From the NCBI GenBank assembly GCA_003640385.1, contig RCAB01000858.1, positions 1 to 15,229 on the forward strand: DNA of 15,229 nt. Direction: 5' to 3'. Within the stretch, counting starts at the first letter, position 1. Every line of letters starts with the position of its first letter. Source of the DNA: Setaria digitata (lineage: Eukaryota > Nematoda > Chromadorea > Rhabditida > Setariidae). The notes beneath the pieces were generated by a model. That model was not told the DNA's origin and searched no databases. It saw only the letters and a program-made list of their open reading frames with translations. Shown here in pieces: positions 1 to 10,068 of the stretch. Both the position numbers and the translations under genes were made by a program.

Positions 1-2667
1 ATCGAATTGATAAGAATGACAATCGCTGATGTGCTCATTCCACGACGTATCAATACACCATTGCCCGAGAAAGCCGGACAATAATTTATTTCCAAATTCG
101 GTAATTCATTTCCATCATTTTCACAGCCTACAATGTAAAAATTAATTTTTTAAATGCATATATTGCAATTTAGATCTTTCTTATTTAGTTAAGTATTCTT
201 ATATCAAAATGATGATAGAATTTAATGTCGACAATTATAAGATTACACATTATTTGCTTTTTCATTATTTATTGTCTCCTTTTGGTAAACTTGATTCAGA
301 ATATGATAATTCGAAATTTGAGAAATTAAGAAGGGAGTGGAAGAGAAAAAAGGAAAAGAAGTAAATATTGATGATTTTCAACAATTATAATAAATTTTAC
401 TGCAAATGAAAATGGAACTAGGAAATGTTAATGCTCGATTTATCAGTTTTCCAGAGTGAAAGAAAATAACTGGTATTTTGAAATGAATTTGAAAAATTAG
501 TGAATTTTCAGCCTAACTTTTCTTAGTATTATTTGTATTTAATCGGAAAATTTTAAATTTAATTTCGTAATTATTAAGTATTCAAAGCATGAATGCGATA
601 TTAAATACTTGGGACAATTAATTGTTCAAAAGAGTTTAAATTAATTGCACACAATGAGTGACTGACTAATTGACGATTAATTGATTATAAGTAAAACTGG
701 AACGAACTTAATGATCANGTTCAAAAGAGTTTAAATTAATTGCAAACAATGAGTGACTGACTAATTGACGATTAATTGATTATAAGTAAAACTGGAACGA
801 ACTTAATGATCATCACATCATTACGAATAATCTGTGATCGATTAAACATAGTGGATGGATGCCCTTTCAGAAGTGATAAATAGTTATGATGGGATGCAGA
901 TAATTTCACGTAGTAAATGATCAATTATAACTAATTAATGATTGGAAATGTTTGCGAGTAATATATGATCAATTAGAGACGACAGTTACAATTAATTAAT
1001 TACGAATTACCAGGAATTATCTTGTAATTATGCCACTGATTGATTTGAAATGCTTCAAAACCATATCTAAACCATGATATGTATGATATAAATCGATAAT
1101 AAATTGGAATTGAATGAAAGCTAATATAAAAACCACCAAACACCAAATTCGGCAAAATGAAACAAGGCATGTAAGTAAGTGCTAAGCTATCGTTGCCAAA
1201 AATGCAGGCACCAGCATATGCTGAAAAATTAAGATATAATGAAAATATCATATAGATCTTCTGTTAGTAATTGCCGGTAATAAACGAGAAATTAAAAGGA
1301 AAAATTGCGAATTAAAATCAGAGTGATATAAATTTGAAATATTGGAGAAGAAGGCATTATAATTTCATTCCTTTTAACGTGAATTTCAAATTTTGGCAGC
1401 TGGAAATTAAAAAAAATATTAAAATTATGAAAGCTTTTTTTTCGACATTTTTATTTCATGAGTTGAATGTCTTTAAATTGCAAAATAGGTATTTTATTGG
1501 CATTACGATTTTATTTCAAGATTTTGATTTGAACTTTTAATGAAAAAGAATTGTAGTAGGAATAAAAAAATTAATATTTCGATCCTTCCTTATAGTTACG
1601 AAAGATTGTGCAACAATAAATGTTAAATAGGGCATAAATTGAATGAAATGAAATTTTTAACAGTAAAGTACTGCAAAAATTCTTTGTAAAAATGCTTCAG
1701 AACTTTGTATTTGGGTCTTTGTCATAAATTGGAAACCAAAAAGATCTCTAAAAAATGCAAATTATTTATGTTTTATAAAATTCGTTGGCACTACTTTTTG
1801 AACTTTAAGTTATGAAAATAATAATTTCCAGTCTTTGATTTATGATAAAAAATTCAAGAATAAATGATTATCTCACCAACGGAAATTGCCAAATTCGTAA
1901 GTATAATAGTTATTGCACAGTAAATTAAAAATGCTTCCGCTGTTAAATGAAGTCCTGTAAACTAATTCAAATTTCAAAATTAATTCAAAACTTTCTTTTA
2001 TAAATAATCCCAAATAATATCATTTATGATTATCTCCTTCATCAAAGTTGTACATCAATCAAAGATTTGCTACACGCATTTCGATGATAATTATTTTAAA
2101 TTACTACTGAATAAAATTTTTGCAGATAAATAGTGAAAGAAAGCATCTATTGTATTTGAAAGTTTTTTTGAAATTTCAAAAGGAATCATTTTTACTTACC
2201 GCTCATGAAATATACAATAATAGCATAGAAAAATGGGAGGATTGTGTATTCTGGCAGCTGTAAAAATTAAAATTTTCAACAGTTCATTTAATTTGAAACT
2301 CTTTTGTCGCTTGTTGAAAAAACAGCAAATGAAAGGGAACTTTAACAAAATAAAGAAAAATATTACTTCAGCAACTGATTTTGCCAAATAATAAGCAGGT
2401 GCACTGTAAATTCTCGAGCAACGATGTTCACGCAAAAATACTGGTAATTCTGATGTCATTACCTGTCGACATGAATTATTCCAGAAATTTTTAGATAAAT
2501 ATTATTAAAATAATTGGCGGTAAAATTATTGAAACAGATGATAAAGAAAAATTCCTATCATCAATGGTTTTTATTATCATATTTATTGATAAAATCAATT
2601 TAATTTTTTTTTTTTGAAAAAATTAAATTCTGGTAGCAAATATATTAATAAAAATTTAGTATTGGTC

Positions 2668-2698
<31 letters not shown>

Positions 2699-5600
2699 CT
2701 AACAGTAATCGACGGAAAGAGAAATATGAAGTTCATGTCACGTACGGTATTATACAGTATACCTTCTAAGTTCATTATAGTTGGACCAGTTATTTGCGTT
2801 TGAAAATTAACCGTTCCTATGATTAATGCAGTTATCTAAAAAATTTTAAATTTAAAAAAAAAAAAAAATGCTACATGAAGTATTATGGGAAATTTTTGAA
2901 ATATACGTAGATGAAGTGTTTGGAAATAATTTAGGTCTCATGTGGAATTATTTTATTAGAGTTTAAATAAGTAGCTTTCATTACTCTTAAATTATACTCC
3001 CAATGATATCTTATCATATATTTTATCATTCCTGATGGTATCTGCTATACTTGCAAGCGATCAAGTTGCCTAATTTTTGAAATTCCACAATCTTACTAAA
3101 CTTACAATAACTTGAATAAATTTCACTTTCAGCAATAATGGATCACGCATTGTTGTTAGAAAAGAACGCTGGAGAAGAATTCGAAACTGTGATAGAAATG
3201 AGGCAGCATACCTGAACATTCCATGTAAAATAAATGGAATAAAATGTTGAAGTTAATTATCAAATAATGAAAACAAATTTCAAAATTATTTTTTGTCCAA
3301 CATGATATATTCAAAAGTAATAATTTAAAATTTATTCAACTATTTTCTTTCACCACACTACAAGAATTCTAGTCAACTACTTTCAAGCTACGGTCCACTA
3401 TTTTGAAATCATTGCTTTAAAAAATGTAAAAAAATCATTTCAAATTTTCAATCAATCTTCCTAATTTTTTTAAAGCAAACTATATCTATTATTCATAGAA
3501 ATTTACTGAAAAAAAAAATGAAAAAGATATTGAAAATATTGAGCTTGCATTTTCCTTTTTTTTAGATCTCTATTTCCGATCACTTCCTGTGCTGCACCTT
3601 GTCCATGTGATTTCCGATACAATGTCATACCTAAAGTTGATACCTCAAACTTCGTCCGTATTTTCTGTAAATTAATTGTAATTTTGCATATGTTGAAAAA
3701 TATTTTTTATAACATTTTAAATTTCCAAGTTGATGGGTCAAAGCTCACAATAGTTATGAGAAAAAATGCTCCCCAAATTGTTCTAATTCGAAATTTAAAA
3801 TATTTCCTTCACATACAGTTTGAAAAAAGCAAACTGGAGGAAGAGTGAAAAATAATGTTGAAAAAAAATGAAAAAGGAAAAGAAACCAAGTATAGCAATC
3901 GGAGAAACTTATTTTAAAATTTCATGATTATTTCATAAAATTTTACAAATATTTTATTGATGCAAGTTTGTTTGTGTTGTAATCACAAATTTAGTCAAGT
4001 CAAAACTCTTTAAAGCATTTTGTTCTTTGATTTCTAGATTAACATTTTGTTGTTTTAAATTTTTTTCAAAATTATTTGCTACTCACATTTACTCTTTCCT
4101 CACACTCTTGTTCATCTTGTGTGACTGATAGCGTTTTAATAATATGATCAGCTGGATTATATGTTTCAGGACAAGCAAATCCTGTGCTGAAAAAGAAAAA
4201 TGAACACTTCTACAGCAATCAAAAATAAATTAAATTATTTTTTAACGAGAGCAGTATCATTCGTATATGTATGAAAGTATATATTTGTAGCGATGGTGTC
4301 TGTAACTGTTATATTGATAAGTGTTAAATTTTATCTGTAGCACTAAAATTTATAATGATTGTGGATTACCTGCAGGATATATATTTTAAATATATTGAGT
4401 AATACAAAAAGCTGTAACGAAAATGATTTTTTTTTCAGGGAAATATTGTGATTGGCTTGAAAAGTCAAAAATAATAATGATATGGATAATTTAATGATAG
4501 AAATTTCTAAAATAGAAAATGAATAAAAGAACTTTCTGAAGAAGTCGCAAACAGTTGTAACTGGTCCGAAATATGTAACTTTTCCCATTGATATAAAACA
4601 TACACTAAAATATTGCCATAAGTTAAATTATTTACAGTTCTAAGACAAATGATATTAAGTAATAATTATAAATTAAATTTTAGCTTTACTTTGACAAAAA
4701 TTTTAATTCACTTCGCAATTTAATCTTTTTGCATGTTTAATGCTGAAATTTTGAAACCAATCAATTAACTTCTTTTTTCTCCAATATTACTACTATAAAC
4801 GTAAATTAGAGTTAATTTAAATATTTACAAGCCAATATCAGCATGCATATTTCCTTTCGAAATTTTTAAAAATTTTCAAAATAAAATATTAAAGTTTCTG
4901 AAACATTTGTTTGAAATTTTGGACGCTAATTTGTGGCTAAAGACATACTTGTCAAACATATCAAAAACTTGACTAGATGGTTGATGAATTGTTGTAATTA
5001 TTGTTTTTCCTTTTTTGGCCATCTCTTTCAAACAATTTACAACTTGTACAGCCATGAATGAATCAAGTCCGGATGTTGGTTCATCACAAAATAAAATAGG
5101 CGGATCAGTAAGAATCTAGAATTCCACCTTTTAGCCAAGCTAAAACGTGTCTTTTTCACGTTAATTCTTACGTCAATCAGAATGCTGTGACGCGTAGTTT
5201 TAGTCAGTAGATGCCTGAATTTGACTGATAAGATTGGTACAGTTTTAACTGCTTTCTATGTAAATTGATCACTAAATGTAGTAAATGAATATCTAGTTTT
5301 CGATAGACCAAAATAAATAGTGAACTCTTTAAATTAAGCAAATTTTTTTTACTAACTTCTTAGGCCAATAAAACAGAAGTATTAGAAATTTCAGAGTTAG
5401 TCGATCAGCCTTATTCTACTACTAACAATAATTCAGAACAAATTACTGTACCTGTAATCTCGACAGATACGCTTTAGTAGATTTGCTCTAAATAAAAGAG
5501 AAATTGAACAGACATAGAAAATAGCAGCACTAACTTCACAGGCAAATGCAAGACGTTTGCTTTCACCGCAGGAAATACCTTTAAGACGATTTGTTATACC

Positions 5601-8076
5601 AATTAACGTCGTTTCACATCTCTTAAGACCAAGCTGGAGAAAAAAGAAAAGTAGTTTATTTAAAATTAAGGTGAAGAAAAAGTTATTAAATTTTAATTCG
5701 CAAAAATTATGTAAAACAAAAGTTTGGAGATTGAAATAATAAAATAAATTATTACAAAAGTTACATTACAGAAGTGTTGATGTCTTTTTTAATTTTAGTT
5801 TCAATTTATAGTAGGGTCCGTTAGCTATCATAGCAAATCCATCAAGTCTTTCTCGAATCTTTTCCGGGATCTAGTTTTGTAATTTTTTTCGCCAATAATT
5901 ATCGTCTTGAAGACTAATTAATTTACCTAAAATATCGTGCCGAAAGAATTTAACCTCTTTGAGCACTTCTTCTACACGTTTTAACCGTTCAATTTTCGAC
6001 GTATTTCGAGCCATTTGAAGTTCAGCCTGAAATAATTTCAGCGTTTTTTCATTCCTTTTTTTTAAATTTCATTTTTTACTATCCATTCAATGCTGAAAAA
6101 TGAAAAAGAAAAAATCAATCAATTTTGATATGTTTAAGTATTTTATACTTTTACATCAGAATTTTTCTATAAATTATTGCAATTCACAATTTCATTAAAC
6201 ATTTAATAATTATACAAATACTAGGCAAATGTTTATAATTTTTGCAAAGAATACCGAATAGATAAGTTGTTCTCGTACAGTTAAAGTACCAATAAATATA
6301 TCATTTTGGTGTACATATCGTGATATACGATGCATATCAGTTGGTGATAACACTTCGCCATTAACCAATATTTTACCTAAAATCTTGTGTTAATAAAAAT
6401 TTCTCAAAATTTTACCTTTAATCATTTTTCTGCAAAATTTCCTCATTATTCTGAAGACTTAGTGATTAAAATATAAAAAAAAAATCGTAATTTTATTATT
6501 AAACACGAATAAGTAAGACATTTACTTAGTAAGCGAAGTAAATGTATAAAAAAATTTGCGCATTAATTTTTCTTTTTTTTTAAGAAAATTTTTTTGAAAA
6601 AAGAAAAGAAATTTCACTAATGTTTTCTTTTCTCTTTTTTGTCTATTTGAACTCCTAATTAATTCATTTATCTAAAAATAATAATTAAAAAAGGCTAATT
6701 TTTCTGAACCTTTAATTACCTTGCACTTCGACATCACTTGCTGCATTCATTGTGAGAGCATTCAAAAGAACAGTTTTACCCGTTCCACTTTAAGCAGTTT
6801 TTATGTTAATTAATCATCATCAAGATGATCATTATCCTTTGTTGATTATCACTAATTTTTTATTACGAAAAATATTTAGGAAACCCTATCATTCTTTTAG
6901 CAAATTCAGTTCATTTAAAGATCTTTCAAAAGTAATAAAAACAAAAATTTTGCCTGCTTCCCATTATTGCAAGCGTTGTGCCAGGTAGTGCATAACCGGA
7001 AACTGTAAAAAGAAAAAGGAAAATTAAAATTATTTAATTAATAATGAATTTCAAATATTCTACGCCAAAAAAGTATCGTCAAAAGAAATTTTTAAAATTG
7101 TTTATTCAATTTTTAACTTATTAGCATTTTCGAAAAAAAAAAAATTTCTTTCATAATTGACTTCCACTAAGGATAGTTTTTGTGATCCGTTTATCTGAAA
7201 CAATTTTGAAGTATTGCAACAGCGACTTCGTTCCAAGCGGTACTTTTACTGTGACATCAGCCCATGTAACTATTTTACCTTCAGTATCTGGAATTATCTG
7301 TCAAGGGTGAACCAGATTTAGCATCCTGTCCTAGAAATTTCGACATGGAAGATGATACCAAATGAAGGAGATGAAAGAACTGAACTTAAATTGCATCTAT
7401 CCACTGCATAGATTGTATCTCACATCATGTGGGAATTTCTCAGGGGAAAAAAAAGTAAAGCAAACTGACAATGAGCTACCTATTTTTCAAAGTTACATCT
7501 GAAGTAAACGATAAAGAGAATCTTAATGAATCTGAAGTGTCGCAGTAATGCATTGCCTAATTTCTGATAAATTACTGTTGCCGAAATTTTATTATCTGAT
7601 GCATGACATAATGTCGAAAATGGTTCTAAATCAGAATCAGCGGAGCTAAGTGTGATACGATTCTTCTAGATAAATTGATACGATAATTTTAGCGTAGCTA
7701 AATCATCTAGTTGAACTGATAGAATAATTTTATATCATAAAATAATTTTATCAGTTGATAAAATTAATGGCACACATGCTTCAACTGGCTCCAGTGATGG
7801 TAATAATGCGTTCTTCGTTGATTGTTGGCTCTCATCTTGTGAATGAATCTGCTGTGCCCACTTAGCATATTTTGCATTTAATATTAAATTCTAATAAGCC
7901 AAAATACACCAAATGATTTAAATTTGTAGTTTGATATAATTGACTTTGAGAAAGTACAGAGAAAATGTTAGAGAGAAAAAAAAAAAAGATTCGAATAGGA
8001 AAATGAAAAATACAGATGGAATTTCTTCAGTAGCTTTCTTTTCAGTTTTTTCTCCTTTAGCTTTTGGACTGTTCAT
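1..8076 (-). CDS. ABCG (white-type) ABC half-transporter, 20 exons, 3' end beyond window
   Basis: Predicted membrane transporter of the ABCG/white family; these half-transporters dimerise to export lipids, sterols, pigment precursors or xenobiotics. Substrate is unknown here. Exons read on the minus strand: 8076-8014 (ATG), 7890-7786, 7665-7576, 7297-7162, 7002-6954, 6787-6720, 6376-6255, 6026-5955, 5633-5535, 5115-4949, 4604-4533, 4186-4087, 3664-3621, 3211-3106, 2835-2704, 2462-2367, 2257-2200, 1954-1877, 1220-1011, 127-1. All phases join, giving about 664 residues before the edge, close to the family norm of 600-700. Order is NBD then membrane domain, as in ABCG. The first three exons are supported only by open frame, splice signals and phase. 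The 3664-3621 exon end is the weakest join: a donor at 3583 would lengthen it but break phase with the next exon. No in-frame stop is needed anywhere, so I read it as a functional gene, not a pseudogene. Confidence 0.9.
128..1010 (-). other. Last intron of the ABCG gene (883 nt), contains assembly gap
   Basis: Bounded by a donor CCTG|gtaatt at 1011/1010 and an acceptor cattgtag at 128, phase 1 on both sides. It is AT-rich, without coding content. It contains the 94-bp duplicated block around the N at 718. It also has several ATGATCAATTA-like words (around 918 and 966) and many TTAATT words, giving a low-complexity, locally self-similar texture. Its apparent length is inflated by the duplication. 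Confidence 0.8.
624..812. repeat. 94-bp direct duplication flanking a single N
   Basis: Bases 624-717 and 719-812 are the same 94-bp sequence with one difference (c at 650, a at 745), separated only by the N at 718. This is the pattern left when two contigs whose ends overlap are joined by a gap character without merging. A true tandem duplication is possible but less likely. It falls in an intron, so the protein is unaffected. Confidence 0.9.
1221..1876 (-). other. Intron of the ABCG gene (656 nt), nothing else seen
   Basis: It lies between the TM4 exon (donor GTTG|gtgaga at 1877) and the TM5 exon (acceptor tttttcag at 1221). A 68-codon plus-strand open frame inside (1334-1540) is rich in Phe, Asn, Ile and Lys, as expected from AT-rich intronic DNA, and has no recognisable domain. 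I see no repeat or RNA in it. Confidence 0.8.
6518..6545. repeat. Intronic inverted repeat with 10-bp arms
   Basis: acatttactt (6518-6527) and aagtaaatgt (6536-6545) are perfect reverse complements around an 8-nt loop, inside the ABCG intron 6377-6719. Short AT-rich hairpins of this size also arise by chance, so function is not implied. Confidence 0.6.
6788..6953 (-). other. Putative GC-AG intron splitting the Walker A motif
   Basis: The exon ending at 6954 reads ATG GGA AGC AG followed by gcaaaat, and the next exon starts at 6787 with T GGA ACG GGT AAA ACT. Joined, this gives MGSSGTGKT, a perfect Walker A motif. There is no GT donor that preserves the motif, and without splicing a TAA lies directly in front of the Gly codon. 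The acceptor is TTAAAG rather than the usual TTTCAG. Length is 166 nt. GC-AG introns are a known minor class spliced by the major spliceosome. A GT-to-GC mutation or a sequencing error at 6952 are the alternatives. Confidence 0.72.
7743..7766. repeat. Intronic inverted repeat with 11-bp arms
   Basis: taattttatca (7743-7753) and tgataaaatta (7756-7766) are perfect reverse complements with a 2-nt spacer. It lies in the predicted short intron 7666-7785 between the second and third ABCG exons. It contains related TAATTTTAT words in the neighbourhood (around 7730). No known function. Confidence 0.6.
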
Positions 8077-8881
8077 CTATGCTTCAAGATTCTATAAATT
8101 TTCTTTTTTTAATATTACTTTACTTGGTGAACAACATCATGATTAATTATCATATGAATCAATGCATGTAGTTATTGTGAAAATCAAGCAAACTAATTAG
8201 TTACTAAAGTTGACTAATTAAATTTTGAAAAGAATCGTTGAAAAGAAATTATAAAGCAGAATAGAAGGAGACAAAAAATTACCAAATTTTTTTTTCAAAA
8301 AAAAGTCAAATGAATGTTGAATAATCCAATCTGAGCATTAAACAGACAATAAACTAAAATGAAGTTTCTTCATTTGTATATAATTTGCTGATTTTTATAA
8401 AAAAGAAAAAAATTTGCATTTTGAAATTTGGAATGAATTAAAAAGCTATCTATTAAAGTGATTGATTGTTACAGCTGATATGAATTGAGTTCTTCTAAAT
8501 CAATAGAGTTAATAATAGGAGAATTATACTTTCAATAATTTTCAATTTTTAAGAGAGATGCTAATAATGTTCTTTTCTTTTCGTGCTTTTGTTCAGAAAA
8601 TAGAGTTTATATTTATCTAACAAGTTATGACTACTTCTATTTCTTGAATCAGAAATTGGCAGTAAGTGAAGATAAAATATTCCTCAAAATCATAAAAGAT
8701 TTTGCAGCGAAAAAAATTCCACAAGACTAGATGCATTTAAATATTTTATTCAAATTTTCTCGAATTTGCTTTCTTTTTTATTTTTATTGTCACTCTTAAT
8801 TTTTGTAAAATAATTATGGAAATTAAAAGAAAAATACAAAATAGCTCTAATAAATCAATGCAAATCATTTACACATCTTTA

Positions 8882-8899
8882 CACCGCCCGCGGACGGTG
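8882..8899. repeat. GC-rich near-palindrome
   Basis: CACCG (8882-8886) and CGGTG (8895-8899) are exact reverse complements around CCCGCGGA, itself centred on CCGCGG, so the 18 bases form an almost perfect palindrome. The stretch 8882-8911 is by far the most CpG-rich piece of this AT-rich intergenic region. Its role is unknown. Confidence 0.7.
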
Positions 8900-8961
8900 G
8901 GCTGAAACCGTGTCATTTCTAATATACTTGTCACCTGTTTGACGTTCACCTCTCTCTTTCG

Positions 8962-8962
<1 letters not shown>

Positions 8963-8998
<36 letters not shown>

Positions 8999-9020
8999 GT
9001 TATTATTATTATTATTTTTA
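8963..9020. repeat. (ATT)n microsatellite
   Basis: Twelve uninterrupted ATT units run from 8963 to about 8998. A GTT interruption follows, then further ATT units grade into a T-rich tract. It reads as poly-Ile on both strands, which explains the Ile-rich open frames over this region. Slippage makes the exact length unreliable. Confidence 0.95.
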
Positions 9021-9414
9021 TTTTTTTATGCATACACTGCTCTATAAAAAATAGAAAACGTAACAAGCGATCAAAAGAACCAAGCAATACGATTATTTTC
9101 CGTGCCCATTGTACGTACCACTTCATTTTGTTTGTTAAATAATTTTTCGTTCTAATCTTACTAATTTATTTTTCTCTTTAATTGGAAAATTAGAATATTT
9201 CGAAAATCAAAATTAAAAATTAGAGCTCAAAAAATTAATTTTGAAACAGAGAATTCTTAATGTGAATTGTTTTTCTCATATTGCTATATGAAATCAAGCA
9301 ATACTAACTTCTGTCTTCAAAAAAATCATGCGTAATGCAAAAATTCTCCTTATATCGATGTTTGTCAATAATTAGGCTCCTTCATTAATCTCCAACTTGC
9401 TTATCCTAATAATA

Positions 9415-9439
9415 TCTAGAATTCAAGTGAAATTCTAGA
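9415..9439. repeat. Inverted repeat TCTAGAATT, 9-bp arms
   Basis: tctagaatt (9415-9423) and aattctaga (9431-9439) are perfect reverse complements with a 7-nt spacer. It sits in the intergenic region about 630 nt upstream of the Kelch ATG. It could be a dimeric-factor site or a chance hairpin. Confidence 0.6.
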
Positions 9440-9850
9440 ATGCTACAAATAGGTTTTGCATTAGCAGGTTAATAAGATTCTTGAGAGTAATTAAGTAAGT
9501 AATTGTTAGTGAACCGATGCAAAATACAAATTACCTGCCAAGCCTTAAATTTCTCAAATAAGTAATGAGCAAATTGAAACAATTGAAAGCATTTCGTTCG
9601 ATAAAAAAAGAAAATAGAAAATGTTGAGAAGTCTCCTCTTCTTTTCCTGGGTTTTTATCAGTTTACCAACTAGGAACCTGATAGCTCTATTAATCATGTC
9701 AATTATTATCACTTAATTTAGCAAGTTATGTAAACTGCAAAATTCAAACGTATAAAATTTTTTTTAAACATTTTTATAAAAATTCTAATATAATCTTTTT
9801 CTTTTCATTTTCTTTTTTTATTAAATCCTACTTTTAACTGATCTTCAAGG

Positions 9851-9902
9851 ATGTATATAATTGATGCATCTGATGTATATAATGTATATAATTGATGCAT
9901 CT
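9851..9902. repeat. 21-bp direct repeat with a partial third copy
   Basis: The word atgtatataattgatgcatc plus a final t occurs at 9851-9871 and again at 9882-9902, with a partial copy (gatgtatata) between them. Each full copy ends in the palindrome ATGCAT. It lies about 170 nt upstream of the Kelch start codon, so it may overlap the proximal promoter, or it may be a simple local duplication. Confidence 0.8.
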
Positions 9903-10036
9903 ACTTTTATCATTCATTATCAATTAACTCCAAATTCTTTCTACTAATGGCAAAATTTAAAAGTAGAACATTTAATTTTTTTCCCAAGTTTGAATACATT
10001 TATCTTTTTTTGAGTTAGATTTTTTTCCAAGTTGGA

Positions 10037-10044
10037 TTTCCCAG
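10037..10044 (+). promoter_or_regulatory. Possible trans-splice acceptor upstream of Kelch ATG
   Basis: A pyrimidine-rich stretch ending in tttcccag at 10044 lies 24 nt before the ATG at 10069. No paired exon is needed upstream for the reading frame. In nematodes such a site close to the start codon often accepts a spliced leader. This is an inference from position and consensus only. Confidence 0.35.
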
Positions 10045-10068
10045 CTAACTAATTATTAAAGTGCGTAT

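Larger units (their letters stand above)
1..3211 (-). other. ABC2-type transmembrane domain of the ABCG transporter (exons 14-20)
   Basis: The membrane half starts with [19 protein letters not shown] and [10 protein letters not shown], the amphipathic connecting helix seen before TM1 in ABCG proteins. TM1 spans the join of exons 3106 and 2835 (ITALIIGTV). TM2 lies in [11 protein letters not shown], followed by the conserved ELPVFLREH and [13 protein letters not shown]3 is in 2257-2200, TM4 in 1954-1877 and TM5 in 1220-1011 with [12 protein letters not shown] and [16 protein letters not shown]. The last exon (127-1) carries the extracellular loop with two cysteines (GCENDG and NYCPAF), of the kind that forms disulphides in ABCG proteins. 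It then enters TM6 (SAIVILINS) where the window ends. Roughly 20-40 residues and the stop codon lie outside. Confidence 0.9.
4087..7297 (-). other. Nucleotide-binding domain of the ABCG transporter (exons 4-12)
   Basis: Residues about 87-360 of the predicted protein form the ATPase domain. Visible in order: a beta-strand lead-in [23 protein letters not shown]; Walker A GSSGTGKT (residues 146-153); Q-loop [16 protein letters not shown] with Q194; signature ISCGE (255-259) followed by SKRLAFACE; Walker [14 protein letters not shown] with D279 and catalytic E280; H-loop IHQPSSQ with H312; then MGKVTYFGP and the ABCG-typical YNPADHII. Everything needed for ATP binding and hydrolysis is present except that the first Gly of the signature SGG is Cys, and the usual Arg after the Glu (GGERKR) is Ser. 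The identification rests on established ABCG family motifs. The splicing is inferred. Confidence 0.93.
8077..10068. promoter_or_regulatory. Divergent intergenic region between the two genes
   Basis: About 2 kb separates the predicted ATG of the ABCG gene (8076, minus) from the ATG of the Kelch gene (10069, plus). The promoters of both must lie here unless upstream non-coding exons extend further. I see no convincing coding exon in it. The two open frames over 8869-9142 are mainly translations of the ATT microsatellite. Structured elements inside are listed separately: GC-rich near-palindrome, microsatellite, inverted repeat and 21-bp direct repeat. The rest is AT-rich without a recognisable motif. 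Confidence 0.6.

Noticed and set aside
1334..1540. 68-codon plus-strand open frame in an intron
   Set aside because: AT-driven Phe/Asn/Ile/Lys composition, no start context or homology signal.
5557..5739. 60-codon plus-strand open frame
   Set aside because: Antisense shadow of the ABC signature exon.
5794..5955. Coding-looking stretch after the exon ending EEVLKE (VKFFRHDIL and further KIRERLDGF)
   Set aside because: Splicing at GAG|gttaaa joins EEVLKE directly to LGLKRCETT, exactly the family pattern; the downstream stretch contains a stop and is treated as intron.
6780..6800. In-frame TAA immediately before the Walker A glycine, suggesting a pseudogene
   Set aside because: A GC-AG intron ending at 6788 removes it and restores a perfect Walker A motif in the correct phase; all other exons are open.
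6803..6988. 61-codon plus-strand open frame
   Set aside because: It overlaps the Walker A intron and exon on the minus strand and shows no domain.
7940..8146. 68-codon plus-strand open frame
   Set aside because: It overlaps the predicted first exon of the transporter on the other strand (8076-8014), which has a start, donor and matching phase; the plus frame has no recognisable feature.
8880..8891. acaccgcccg resembling the conserved 3' end of small-subunit rRNA
   Set aside because: Only about ten bases match; the flanking sequence does not continue as rRNA.
8869..9142. Open frames of 85 and 67 codons on opposite strands with poly-Ile
   Set aside because: They are translations of the ATT microsatellite and have no domain or codon signature of a gene.
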